Part shown: piece by piece, positions 35,481-44,695 of the stretch
Position numbering within the stretch: the stretch's first letter is position 1
Layout of the letters: every line of letters begins with the position of its first letter
Source of the DNA: Cytobacillus sp. IB215665
GTDB taxonomy: Bacteria > Bacillota > Bacilli > Bacillales > SM2101
DNA length: 64,000 bases
Assembly: GCF_033963835.1 (NCBI RefSeq)
Contig: NZ_JAXBME010000005.1
Coordinates: forward strand, 248,001 to 312,000
Reading direction: 5' to 3'
The notes under the pieces: model-generated
Database searches by the model: none
The model's input: the letters and a program-made list of their open reading frames with translations, nothing else
Told to the model about the DNA's origin: nothing
Made by a program: the position numbers and the translations under genes

Positions 35481-35788
35481 TTAGGTTCGTTTGCCTCAAG
35501 CAAGCTTGATTTTGAGGAGAAATTATGTGTTTTTTTATAATTTACGTATTTTATGAACTTGCTAGTCATATAGATCGGCAACTTTTCATTACAGATCCTT
35601 GCATTTTTATATTGTCTAATTTGAAAATGTTAACTGAATTAATTAAATGTTTATGTATTAGCGTTTCAAACTGTATGTATAGGATAAAAATAAATACCCT
35701 CACTTCTAGACCTGTTTTTGCGTTGTAACACCTTCTACCATAAATCATAAAATATTAGCAACAATGAGCTCTAAACGGAGGTGAAAGC

Positions 35789-36874
35789 ATGCAAATTAGC
35801 CTTTGTATGATTGTAAAGAATGAAGAAGAAGTATTAGATAATTGTTTATCTTCTATAGCCGAATTAATGGATGAAATTATTATTGTTGATACTGGATCAT
35901 CGGATAGAACGAAGGGAATAGCAATGAAATATACTGATAAAATTTATGACTTTGAATGGGTAGATGACTTCTCAAAGGCTCGAAATTACTCCTTTTCAAA
36001 AGCTACGAAAGATTATATTATGTGGCTTGATGCAGATGATATTGTACCAAATGAAAGTCAGCATAAAATCGCTGAAATAAAGAAAAACCTGTTTGATCTT
36101 AACCCTGATGCGATCATGATGCCTTATCAATATAGCTTTGACTCAGAGGGAAGACCTATCTTAACAATCTATCGTAATCGGATAGTGAAGAAGGAATGTA
36201 ATTTTAAATGGCATGGATATGTTCATGAGGAAATTAAAGTATCGGGTAAAGTATTCAAAGCAAATATTATTATTCAGCACAAAAAAGTCCGAACAAAATC
36301 AGATCGCAACATAAAAATATATGAAAAAGTCATTGCAGAAAAGAAAACGTTAACTCCGAGGGATGTGCTTCATTATGCAAATGAATGCTTAGATCATCAA
36401 CAATTTGATAAAGCCATTGAATTATTCGACACCTTTTTGGCCACAGAAGATCAGGCTAAAGATTTTCGTAACTATGCATGTTGGAAGCTTGCGGATACTT
36501 ATATTAGTCTAAAAGATTATGAAAAAGCAATTGAGTATTGTTTAACATCTTTTACAATTGATTCTCCGAGAGCAGAAATGTGTTGTAGATTAGCATATTG
36601 TTTTCAAATAAAAAACGAAATAACTCAGGCAATAAGCTGGTATAAAATAGCTACTAATCTTGATATCCCAGAATTAGAGGACCGTGTAACAATCTTTCAG
36701 GAACCATGTTACACATGGCTTCCTCACCTTGAATTGTGCAGCTGCTATATTCATTTAAAGGACTATCAAAATGCGAAATTGCATAATGACTTAGCAGCAA
36801 AATATATACCTGACAGTTCTGTAGTAAAGGAGTATAATCAGTTTTTTCATGAAATAACTAATCAGAATAATTGA
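35789..36874 (+). CDS. Glycosyltransferase family 2 with C-terminal TPR repeats (361 aa)
   Basis: GT-A fold: SLCMIVKNEEEVLDNCLSSI, IIIVDTGSSDRT and the metal-binding WLDADDI. From about residue 205 TPR units follow (AIELFDTFLATEDQAKDFRN, DYEKAIEYCLTSFTID, AISWYKIATN). This SunS-like layout is common for enzymes that glycosylate peptides or spore-surface proteins. RBS GGAGGTGAAAGC. The neighbouring collagen-like protein is the obvious acceptor candidate, by inference. Confidence 0.88.
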   Translation: MQISLCMIVKNEEEVLDNCLSSIAELMDEIIIVDTGSSDRTKGIAMKYTDKIYDFEWVDDFSKARNYSFSKATKDYIMWLDADDIVPNESQHKIAEIKKNLFDLNPDAIMMPYQYSFDSEGRPILTIYRNRIVKKECNFKWHGYVHEEIKVSGKVFKANIIIQHKKVRTKSDRNIKIYEKVIAEKKTLTPRDVLHYANECLDHQQFDKAIELFDTFLATEDQAKDFRNYACWKLADTYISLKDYEKAIEYCLTSFTIDSPRAEMCCRLAYCFQIKNEITQAISWYKIATNLDIPELEDRVTIFQEPCYTWLPHLELCSCYIHLKDYQNAKLHNDLAAKYIPDSSVVKEYNQFFHEITNQNN

Positions 36875-36909
36875 ATATTTGTTAATGAATACAGATGTTC
36901 ACTGAATTT

Positions 36910-36990
36910 GCCTGTTTACGCAATGATTCATTAGCAATAAATACGTACACACTGTATAGTTTTGTGACACTTTTTCTTCTATAAAATGAT
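36910..36990 (-). repeat. MITE-like dispersed repeat, truncated copy
   Basis: GCCTGTTTACGCAATGATTC, then AATACGTACACACTG and TTTTGTGACACTTTTTCTTC: the right half of a reverse-oriented copy, lying just before a fuller copy at 37034. Confidence 0.6.
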
Positions 36991-37033
36991 AATATCCGCT
37001 AATATCTCATTATTTTCATTTGTCATTTAGTAT

Positions 37034-37196
37034 GGCTATTTTCGCATTAATTGTTGTTTTTCGTATTAATAGGCAAATAAGTACACAACTAGAGTTCGTG
37101 ACACCTTTTCTTCTCAAAAGACTAAAAAAATTATTTAATACACATTAATTATTCAAATGTAAATAACAAAAGCAACAAAGTGTATGAAAAGTTACT
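37034..37196 (-). repeat. MITE-like dispersed repeat, reverse orientation
   Basis: Starts GGCTATTTTCGCATTAATTG then TTGTTTTTCGT, contains GTACACAACTAGAGTTCGTG and ACACCTTTTC, and ends CAACAAAGTGTATGAAAAGT. TTTAG flanks both sides, a possible short target duplication. Confidence 0.8.
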
Positions 37197-37256
37197 TTAG
37201 AAGGGATACTTCTTAAATCCTATCACGTAGTGTTTCGTTTTCTGTAACGTAAGATA

Positions 37257-37304
37257 TTAAGCCTCTAACAATTAGCCGGCATCAGTTAATTGTTAGAGGC
37301 TTCT
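37257..37304 (-). terminator. Intrinsic terminator of the EamA transporter gene
   Basis: AAGCCTCTAACAATTA (37259-37274) pairs perfectly with TAATTGTTAGAGGCTT (37287-37302). The gene's stop codon lies inside the hairpin, and TTAATATCTT follows on the minus strand. Confidence 0.75.
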
Positions 37305-38229
37305 TAATCGTTTGATTATCCTTTGAATAGTTTTTATTTAGAGCCAACAATATAATCATCCCTATGATACAAGTGGTACCTAGCCATTGAAAAAATCCAA
37401 AGGGCTCTTTTAACCAAAATACCGTAGTTAATACAGCAGCTAATGGTTCTAAACTACTTATAAGGCTTGTTTCTTTAGGTGAGAGACTTTGTAAGCTTTC
37501 GATATAAAACCAAAATGCAATCATTGTTCCGAATACGATGACAAATATGAGATAAAAGAAGCTTAGTGCATTAATGCTTGAATAATCTATTTGCCAAGGT
37601 GGATGAACAAAGCTTAAAGCGATTCCACCTATAATCATAGCCCAGCCAACGATGACAAGGGAATCGTATTGTTTCAGCAAAGGAACGGCATATAAAGTAT
37701 AAAATGCTAATGCTACGCCAGATAACACACCCCAAACTATCCCAATGGTTGGAACTGACAATTGTGAAAAGGATCCGTTAGTTAATAAGAAAAAACATCC
37801 GATTAAAGAGAGAGACACAGTTAATAGATCTCGCTTCGTTAATATAGTTTGTTTACGTATTATTAAGTAAACGATAATAAACACTGGTGCTAAATATTGT
37901 AACAGTGTTGCAACAGCAGCGTTTCCATGTTTGATGGATGCCATGTAAGTGTATTGCACTGCAAGCATCCCGCATAAGCCAAAGATAATGAGTTGTATAG
38001 CTACCTTCCCATTCTTCCATACCCCGAGTATTTGAGTGCGGTCTTTTCGAACAAATTGTATTGATATGAGTAATAAGCCGGCGATAAGTAATCGTGTTGT
38101 TACTAACCAGTTGACATCGATGGCGTATTGTTGAAAGAGTTTTTGTGCAACTGTACCACCAACTCCCCAAAATAGAGCTCCCATCATAACGAGAAGTAAT
38201 CCAGTTCTTCTTGTGGGTCTTTTCATCAT
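37282..38229 (-). CDS. EamA/DMT-superfamily transporter (315 aa)
   Basis: Ten hydrophobic helices in two EamA halves. The first half begins [20 protein letters not shown] and the second [40 protein letters not shown] is the usual ninth-helix signature. These are metabolite or drug exporters of the inner membrane. ATG ATG pair at 38229/38226 after GGAGGTTAC; the second has better spacing. It is divergent from an AraC-type regulator, which probably controls it. Confidence 0.85.
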   Translation of the reverse strand: MMKRPTRRTGLLLVMMGALFWGVGGTVAQKLFQQYAIDVNWLVTTRLLIAGLLLISIQFVRKDRTQILGVWKNGKVAIQLIIFGLCGMLAVQYTYMASIKHGNAAVATLLQYLAPVFIIVYLIIRKQTILTKRDLLTVSLSLIGCFFLLTNGSFSQLSVPTIGIVWGVLSGVALAFYTLYAVPLLKQYDSLVIVGWAMIIGGIALSFVHPPWQIDYSSINALSFFYLIFVIVFGTMIAFWFYIESLQSLSPKETSLISSLEPLAAVLTTVFWLKEPFGFFQWLGTTCIIGMIILLALNKNYSKDNQTIKKPLTIN

Positions 38230-38332
38230 GTAACCTCCATATAAAATATAATAATAGTGCTATAATAAGTGAAAGTAATTAGAATTTATACATAAATATC
38301 ACTATAAAATATAAGTATATTGAGGTGGTTGT

Positions 38333-39223
38333 GTGCAAATAAAGAATTTTAAAGTGGACCAACAAAGCTTAAAAGAGCAAACGAAGCACCAAACAGTTGC
38401 ACTACCTATTGCATGTTACGAAACTGAGATTAAGCAAAATATACATGGATATATTCCACTTCATTGGCATGATGAAGTTCAATTTGTATTCATTAAAAAA
38501 GGGGAAGCAATATTTCAAATAAATGAAGATAGGATAGTTGTTCAAGAAGGTCATGGGTTATTTATCAATAGTGGTTGCTTGCATATGGCTGAAGATAAGG
38601 ATCAATCTGGATGTGTTTATATTTGTTTGAATGTTGCTCCACACTTTTTATTATCACAAGAATTATATTCAACCTATGTTACTCCGTATATTCAAGCTAC
38701 GAATCTACCTTATTTGTATGTAGACACAAATGAAAATTGGGGGGAAAACATACTAGATGCAATTGGAGAAATTAAGCAGTTAATTGAGCACCAATTAGCA
38801 TGTTTTGAAATTGATATCACTATGCAACTAGCGAATATTTGGAAAAGCTTAATTGTTAATAGATTTAACCTTGAATATGTTCAAACAGAAGTGGTAAAAA
38901 ATGAGCGAATGAAAAAAATGTTGAGCTGGATTCATCTCCACTATGAGCGGAAAATTACGTTAGCAGCTATTGCAAAAGCAGGCGAATTGAGTCGATCTGA
39001 ATGTTGTAGATATTTTAGACGGATGTTAAATACTACGCCGTTAGGTTATGTGATGGATTATCGAATCCAGCAAAGCCTAGTCTTATTGCAACAAGAGGAT
39101 ATAAATGTTACTGAAGTTGCATACCAAGTAGGTTTTAATAGTACAAGTTATTTTATTGATAAATTCCGCAAGTCGATCAATATGACTCCTTTAGCATATA
39201 AAAAGAATAAAATAGTTCCTTGA
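38333..39223 (+). CDS. AraC-family transcriptional regulator (296 aa)
   Basis: The N-terminal cupin sensor domain (HGYIPLHWHDEVQFVFIKKG, INSGCLHMAED) is followed by two helix-turn-helix units: ITLAAIAKAGELSRSECCRY and VTEVAYQVGFNSTSYFIDKF, then FRKSINMTPLAYK. It likely binds a small ligand and regulates the divergent EamA transporter gene through the 103-bp gap between them. GTG start at 38333 with GAGGTGG upstream. Confidence 0.88.
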   Translation: MQIKNFKVDQQSLKEQTKHQTVALPIACYETEIKQNIHGYIPLHWHDEVQFVFIKKGEAIFQINEDRIVVQEGHGLFINSGCLHMAEDKDQSGCVYICLNVAPHFLLSQELYSTYVTPYIQATNLPYLYVDTNENWGENILDAIGEIKQLIEHQLACFEIDITMQLANIWKSLIVNRFNLEYVQTEVVKNERMKKMLSWIHLHYERKITLAAIAKAGELSRSECCRYFRRMLNTTPLGYVMDYRIQQSLVLLQQEDINVTEVAYQVGFNSTSYFIDKFRKSINMTPLAYKKNKIVP

Positions 39224-39334
39224 TTATGAGAGGTAAGTGCTAGTTAAGAAGTTAGAACTTAAGGACATACTTTTTTACTAGAATGCAAGTCAAAAGAAAT
39301 AAGAGGGGGAAAAAATAGTAATATTTTGTAAGTA
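39224..39334. other. Intergenic, no gene seen
   Basis: AT-rich, purine-rich stretch. It leads into the candidate protease promoters. Confidence 0.4.
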
Positions 39335-39452
39335 TTGAAAAAAATCCAAAAAAAATAATACAATAGTACTAATTTATAAAATGAAAACACAGAAAACTCA
39401 TAAAATTAATATTTTTGAACTATTTATAAATTTAAAAATACTATTGTATAAT
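39335..39452 (+). promoter_or_regulatory. Candidate promoters and inverted repeat upstream of secreted protease
   Basis: TTGAAA (39335-39340) with TACAAT (39359-39364, spacer 18), and a second TATAAT at 39447-39452. An 11-bp inverted repeat, ATACAATAGTA (39358-39368) and TACTATTGTAT (39439-39449), touches both -10 boxes. AATACTATT (39437-39445) fits the RATANTATY consensus described for ScoC/Hpr, a protease-gene repressor. Confidence 0.45.
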
Positions 39453-39528
39453 AGCGATTACAGTCGACAATTTTCTTAATTCATCATGTGGGAAATTGGA
39501 AAAAAAGGTAAAAGAGAGGGGAATGCAT

Positions 39529-41610
39529 ATGAAAAAGAAGCTAGTTTCAGCTGTTTCAGCAACAGCACTAACACTGTCTTTATTGACACCTTCATTTAGT
39601 GGGGCTCAAGTGAGTGCAGCTTCGAAAGATTGGAATGCTGAGAGATATGGTGATGTTTTAGATATCGGAGCGAAGCTAAGAGCACAAGCTGAGGACGAAG
39701 GATTTTTACAAAAGGCAAGAGAAGAAATTGCTGCTCAAGTTGATAACATTAATTTAAACGGTGAGGAAGTAGATGCAGAAAATTCATCTGAAGGTACTTT
39801 TTCATTTGATGGCGGTACTAAATATTTCCTGAACCAAGATTTACAATTGAAAACATTCACTCTCCGTAGTGTCGGTGAAAATGTAGAAGTATGGGTTGCA
39901 GATGATCTTTCTTTTCCAGAGGGAGACCCAAGACCAGCTCACGTAGTCACTCAGGAACAAGTTGATAAATTACGAGATGAATTTGATAATAATATTTATC
40001 CAGTAGAAACAGAGTTTTTCGGACAATCAGACTTTTTAACTGGAGAGCACGCTGAATTACCAGCAATTCTTGATTTACCAGAAGACTATTATCTATCTGA
40101 AGAAGGTAAAAACATCATGTTAGTGGATAATATCGTTGATGAAAACTTCAATGATCCAGACTATCCATTTTTTACTGCAGGGTTTTATTATTCTCTATTT
40201 GAAACATACATTGATCGTAATATTATAACAATTGATACGTTAGATTGGGAAAATAGATTAGATGGTTTCCTAGGAACGGTTGCGCATGAATATCAACATT
40301 TAATTCATGATGATAATGATAGTGATGAAGAGAACTGGATAAATGAGGGTATGTCTGATTATGCAGAGTACTTAACTGGTTATGGACACCCGATGGGTCA
40401 TGTTAATTACTTCTTAGATCATCCAGAAAATTCACTTGTAGAGTGGGATGAGTTCCTAGCAGCTGGAATGGCTCCAGAAACGTTAGCAGATTACGGCCAA
40501 GCGTATTTACTACAGCTTTACTTAAGTGAACAATTTGGAAAAGAGTTTATTCAAGAGTTAATCAAAGACGAAGATAATGGTATAGAAAGCGTAAACAACC
40601 AATTGTCAGCATTTAATACAGGTATTGATTTCCCTGAACTATTTAGTAGATTTAACACAGCACTAGTTATTGATAGTTCTAAACCAGGAAATGGAATTTA
40701 TGAGTTTGAAAGTATTGATCTACAGGTAAATTTTGAATCTGCAGCTGATTTTGAGAAGGATGGTGTTCCAGCTTGGGGAGGGAACTTCAAAGTTATTGAA
40801 TTAGATGATAAAATTCGTACAATTAACTTTGATGGAATTGATTTCCTTCCAATCCCTTGGGAATTAGCTCAAGATCCACTAGGATCAGGTAATGAAGTAT
40901 TGTGGGCAAGCGAAGGCGATGAAGTAGATAATTTTATCGTTTTAGAAGCTGACCTTAGTAATGTAAACGAGGCAACGTTGCAATTTGATAATTATATCGA
41001 TATTGAGGAACAATGGGACTTTGGGATTGTACAAGTTTCAACTGATGGTGGCGAAAATTGGACAAGCCTAGCAAATGAAAATACTCGTTCGGATATCGTA
41101 CCAGAAGGTTATCCAAAGATTAAAGAGAACCTTCCAGGGTTTACTGGACATTATGATGATTGGCAAAAAGAAACATTTGATCTTTCTGATTATACTGGTC
41201 AAGAGATTTTAGTTGGTTTCCGTTATATGACTGACTGGGGATTCAATGATTCAGGTTGGTTCATTGATAATATCGAAATACCAGAAATCGGCTATGTTCA
41301 TGATGGAAATTCTTTAGATGGCTTACGATCAATTAATGAAGTAAAAGGACAATATGTTGAATATGCTGTAACGTTCATTAATGAAAGAGCCGTTGGCAAG
41401 AATGGCAAAAATAAAAAGTATAAAGTTGTCAATGTAGAACCATTTAATGTAACTGACGAAGATGCTCTAGAATTACGTCAATTATTTAAAAACGGTAAAA
41501 ACTATATGATCGTCTGGTATGCACCACCTGTTGGTACAAAAGGTTTCGTTGATTTCACATACGAAATTATTACGAAAAGTGATTCAAAAAAAGACAAGAA
41601 CGGTAACTAA
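39529..41610 (+). CDS. Secreted zinc metalloprotease, immune-inhibitor-A/M6-like (693 aa)
   Basis: Signal peptide (KKLVSAVSATALTLSLLTPS to VSAAS). The zinc site is TVAHEYQHLIH, with a downstream Glu in NWINEGMSDYAEYL. This HExxH plus E arrangement is that of gluzincin proteases of the M6/M30 kind. A MAM/jelly-roll-like module follows (ATLQFDNYIDIEEQWDFGIV, LVGFRYMTDWGFNDSGWFID), as in InhA. Start at 39529: GAGGGG lies 8 bases before this ATG but only 3 before the ATG at 39523. It degrades extracellular proteins; the exact MEROPS family needs a profile search. Confidence 0.85.
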   Translation: MKKKLVSAVSATALTLSLLTPSFSGAQVSAASKDWNAERYGDVLDIGAKLRAQAEDEGFLQKAREEIAAQVDNINLNGEEVDAENSSEGTFSFDGGTKYFLNQDLQLKTFTLRSVGENVEVWVADDLSFPEGDPRPAHVVTQEQVDKLRDEFDNNIYPVETEFFGQSDFLTGEHAELPAILDLPEDYYLSEEGKNIMLVDNIVDENFNDPDYPFFTAGFYYSLFETYIDRNIITIDTLDWENRLDGFLGTVAHEYQHLIHDDNDSDEENWINEGMSDYAEYLTGYGHPMGHVNYFLDHPENSLVEWDEFLAAGMAPETLADYGQAYLLQLYLSEQFGKEFIQELIKDEDNGIESVNNQLSAFNTGIDFPELFSRFNTALVIDSSKPGNGIYEFESIDLQVNFESAADFEKDGVPAWGGNFKVIELDDKIRTINFDGIDFLPIPWELAQDPLGSGNEVLWASEGDEVDNFIVLEADLSNVNEATLQFDNYIDIEEQWDFGIVQVSTDGGENWTSLANENTRSDIVPEGYPKIKENLPGFTGHYDDWQKETFDLSDYTGQEILVGFRYMTDWGFNDSGWFIDNIEIPEIGYVHDGNSLDGLRSINEVKGQYVEYAVTFINERAVGKNGKNKKYKVVNVEPFNVTDEDALELRQLFKNGKNYMIVWYAPPVGTKGFVDFTYEIITKSDSKKDKNGN

Positions 41611-41628
41611 AGTTTGTACCATGTAAAT

Positions 41629-41668
41629 AAAAGAACTAAGCTCAACGCTTAGTTCTTTTTGTTTTTAT
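41629..41668 (+). terminator. Intrinsic terminator of the protease gene
   Basis: AAGAACTAAG (41631-41640) pairs with CTTAGTTCTT (41648-41657), then TTTGTTTTT. Confidence 0.85.
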
Positions 41669-41992
41669 CAAGATTATGTTCCTCTATACATACCAACAAA
41701 AGTGTATAGGATATTCTTACCTTTACAACTATATCAACTATAATTTTATAAAGCGTTTAACATAAATCGAACAAAAACAGGTAAGAAACAAGGAGAGATA
41801 AAAGAAAAGAAATACTTAGGGTAACTGGAATATGTCGATCTTGACAAAAAGTCAATTGAGTTTGGACAGAGTTGAAAGTTCGTAAAACAAAGGTTGAAAG
41901 AAAGTGAGTAGCATAAGCGCTACATATAAATCCATAAAATAGGGATGATTAATATTAGAAACGAAATAGCATTTGTTTCAAACCCAATGCCT
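41669..41992. other. Intergenic, no gene seen
   Basis: AT-rich. AAGGAGAGAT at about 41791 is not followed by a start codon. No ORF or repeat is supported. A weak hairpin near 41969-41991 (GCATT...AATGC) may end the bactofilin-like gene. Confidence 0.4.
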
Positions 41993-42652
41993 CTATCCCT
42001 TTTTTTTAATATGTAAGACTTGAGATTTTGGAGAGATTTTGTAGCTTTCTTTATAATAAAGTGTGTTTATTTTACAACTCTTGCCGATTTCTACAATATT
42101 CCCTTCAACAACATCGATTTCTGCATGTGAAAGATTAATATTTTCACCTTTAATAAACTCGCTTACTAGTTTTTTTTTCTTAACTAAGGGGATAGTTTTT
42201 CTATCCCGTTCCACAATAATTTCTTTAGCAATTAACTTATTTATATGACTATTGGCTGATAATTTGATATGAAATTGCTTTGCAAATAACTCTTTTGCAA
42301 ACACGACTCCGTTACATTTCATTTGGTCTGTTTGAAGTATTTGATCAATTGTAACACTGCCTGAACTTACAATCTTTTGTGCTTTTCCATTCGTAATATG
42401 TAAATTGCCCATATTCTCTATTTCAGCTATTTCAACATTCCCTTTTATTACACAAGAACCCGCATTTTTTAAGAGATCAGCAACAACTTTTGAGTGAAAG
42501 GAGCTAGATCCATGTGATGATATTACTTTAACGTTTACATCATGAGGAATAGTAACAGAACCGCGAATGTTTAACTTTTCTAGTTGGGCGTCTATGTCTT
42601 TCAATTTGCCACTCGTAACAGTAAGTTTCTTATCCTTCTGTTCCTTTTTCAT
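41993..42652 (-). CDS. Bactofilin-like polymer-forming protein (219 aa)
   Basis: A beta-helix-like pattern of short hydrophobic strands and Gly/Asn turns (GSVTIPHDVNVKVISSHGSS, NAGSCVIKGNVEIAEIENMG, GKAQKIVSSGSVTIDQIL, CNGVVFAKELFAKQFHI). It is similar in style to bactofilins such as YhbE/YhbF. There is no signal peptide or membrane helix, so it is probably cytosolic or membrane-peripheral. RBS GGTGGTG before the ATG. Assignment rests on pattern only. Confidence 0.6.
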   Translation of the reverse strand: MKKEQKDKKLTVTSGKLKDIDAQLEKLNIRGSVTIPHDVNVKVISSHGSSSFHSKVVADLLKNAGSCVIKGNVEIAEIENMGNLHITNGKAQKIVSSGSVTIDQILQTDQMKCNGVVFAKELFAKQFHIKLSANSHINKLIAKEIIVERDRKTIPLVKKKKLVSEFIKGENINLSHAEIDVVEGNIVEIGKSCKINTLYYKESYKISPKSQVLHIKKKG

Positions 42653-42775
42653 AGTTCACACCACCAATAATTTAGTTAATATATATTGTGGAAATATTTA
42701 TGTAACTGTAGATTTTATTTTAACATAGGGTACTCATTCTATCGATCGTTCTATAAATTTGTGATAATTTAATAA

Positions 42776-42937
42776 GGCTCTTTTCGTAAACTTTGTTGTT
42801 ATTTTTTCTAAAAATGGACAGTAAGATAAGTTTTATAAGATTATTAATTATTATAGTAGAAAAGGTGCCACGAAACCTAGATGTATACGTGCTTAAATCT
42901 TAGAACGTAAAGCAACAATAAATGCGAAAACACCCTT
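42776..42937 (+). repeat. MITE-like dispersed repeat, well preserved
   Basis: Starts GGCTCTTTTCGTAAACTTTG and ends GCAACAATAAATGCGAAAAC then ACCC, the imperfect terminal inverted repeats. The interior has GTAGAAAAGGTGCCACGAA and CTAGATGTATACGTGCTTA, matching the copy at 50994. Confidence 0.88.
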
Positions 42938-43035
42938 TAGAAAAGACCCAAGTCATAAAGTATTGGTAAGTTTTTCACTTTCTTCACATTAATAGTGGAA
43001 TGGACGACTTTCATGATCATTTATAGGAGGAAATC

Positions 43036-43633
43036 ATGCATATTAGAAACTATAGTTCAAAGGACGAAACAGGCTGGGTAAGGTGTAGAGTATTATCATT
43101 TTTGGACACAGCTTACTTTGATAATGTAATAAGAGAAAAAGAAACTTACAACAACCCTGCAATTGAACTTGTGGCAGTAGAACAAGGTCAAATTGTTGGA
43201 TTAATAGACAATGAGTACGAATTGGTGGAAAGGACAGTATGTTCAAGAGGAGAAGGTTTAGGAGGAATGATTTGGCATATAGCTGTTCATCCTGATTTTC
43301 GTAGGAACGGTATCGGTAATTTACTATTATGTGAGGCAGAAAAGATAGCCATAGAAAAAGGCTTAAATCGATTAGAAGCATGGACTAGGGATGATCCTTG
43401 GGTGCATAAATGGTACAAAAAAAAATCAGTTTATAAATGTAGAGTCCTATTTGCATGTGTATATTGATGGTAGCCTAGGAATGAAAGATACAATAGCAGC
43501 TAAAGTGTCAGCATTACATCCTGATCAAGCTTTTGCCTATTATAATGGTGAAGATAAAGATAATATAAAAACAAAGTACAAAAGAGTTCATGAATGTACT
43601 TGCTTTGAAAAAAGCCTTATCAATCATATATAA
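43036..43633 (+). pseudogene. GNAT acetyltransferase split by a frameshift in an A9 run
   Basis: Codons from 43036 give a GNAT with MIWHIAVHPDFRRNGIGNLLL and NRLEAWTRDDPWVHKWYKK, then run out of frame and stop at 43467. From the run of nine A at 43417-43425 a different frame reads NQFINVESYLHVYIDGSLGM and continues to 43633, completing the usual C-terminus. With eight A the gene would be intact, about 199 residues. It could be a mutation, a sequencing error or a slippery site that still gives some full-length protein. RBS AGGAGG is intact. Confidence 0.75.
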
Positions 43634-43688
43634 TTGTTATAAATTTGCAAATACCGTATTACATAATAAAGGAGAACAGGTGATAACA

Positions 43689-43880
43689 ATGAACGGTCAA
43701 CAAAGGACAAACATTAAACGAGGGCTTGAAGTAGAGATTGTGTTAAAAAAAGATCAAATGACTGGAACACTAACCAGAGGTATTGTAAAAGACATTCTAA
43801 CGAACTCACCTCATCACCCCCATGGTATTAAAGTAAGGTTAATTGATGGTCAAGTTGGAAGGGTGCAGAGAATCTTATAA
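43689..43880 (+). CDS. ywbE: YwbE-like protein (DUF2196), 63 aa
   Basis: NGQQRTNIKRGLEVEIVLKK, GTLTRGIVKDILTNS and HPHGIKVRLIDGQVGRV match the short YwbE family, widespread in Firmicutes, with an SH3-like beta fold. Function is not established. Start at 43689 with CAGGTGATAAC upstream; the open frame to 43590 overlaps the end of the broken GNAT gene. Confidence 0.9.
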   Translation: MNGQQRTNIKRGLEVEIVLKKDQMTGTLTRGIVKDILTNSPHHPHGIKVRLIDGQVGRVQRIL

Positions 43881-44034
43881 ATAGAAACTGTTTTCAACTA
43901 ATGTTTGTGGTAGTAGTTGTTCAGCTTAGTAACAACGGAATATCCATAAACCCTCGTCTAGTTTAGTAATAATAGCAATAATTTATTAAGTTGATTGGAC
44001 GATACTCCTATACTATTGCAATTTCAACTATTGT

Positions 44035-44478
44035 TTATAAATCCTGTTTATAAACAATTCCTTCTTCAAGGTATATCTTTAATAGGGTAAGTGCTTCTCC
44101 CCAACCTGTTGCACACCCTATACATGCCTTGAGGTCTTTATCCGATCTAGTATAACCAGTTTCGGTGAGGTCAATTAATGTACCTTCTTTATATGGCTCT
44201 AGCTTAAAAGTAACTGTAGTATGTTTTGTTCCTGGTGACCATTGAAAAACAAATTTTTTATTAGGGATACTCTCAATTATTTTCCCACCATCTTCAAGGT
44301 TTGCATTTTCAATTCCGAAATTACTCCATTTGAACCGAATATCACCCGTACCTTCCGCATTCATATGTAAAGATGTTTGGTCTGTAAACCATGCATTCCA
44401 GCCATCTGCAGAAGTAATCGTTTTATATACTATTTCTTTTGGAACTTTAATATATGTTTTATGGTGAATTGTTAACAC
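44035..44478 (-). CDS. SRPBCC/AHSA1-family protein (147 aa)
   Basis: Activator-of-Hsp90 homology 1-like ligand-binding fold: VPKEIVYKTITSADGWNAWFTD at the N-terminus, FVFQWSPGTKHTTVTF in the middle and the long C-terminal helix CIGCATGWGEALTLLKIYLE. START/Bet v1-type proteins bind hydrophobic ligands; the role here is unknown. GTG start at 44478 with GGGAG upstream. Confidence 0.85.
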   Translation of the reverse strand: MLTIHHKTYIKVPKEIVYKTITSADGWNAWFTDQTSLHMNAEGTGDIRFKWSNFGIENANLEDGGKIIESIPNKKFVFQWSPGTKHTTVTFKLEPYKEGTLIDLTETGYTRSDKDLKACIGCATGWGEALTLLKIYLEEGIVYKQDL

Positions 44479-44695
44479 TGTTCAAGCACTCCCTTCTGTT
44501 ATGAATCTATAGTATTACATTAACATAAATTGTTAATAAGTTATTCATTTCTTGTGAATCATTACAGTTTTCTCTTTGTTTGTAACAAAAATGAAAGTGT
44601 ATTGAAATCTACTTTGCTTATAATTTTGGTAGAATACAGTAACAGCGGTCAGTTTTGGCTTTATGGCTTAGCAATAAATACATCGGAGGAATGTC

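Noticed and set aside
35525-35728. 67-codon hydrophobic ORF with GAGGAG upstream
   Set aside because: Low-complexity AT-driven composition, no recognisable domain, and it lies after a terminator without a promoter. The RBS alone is not enough.
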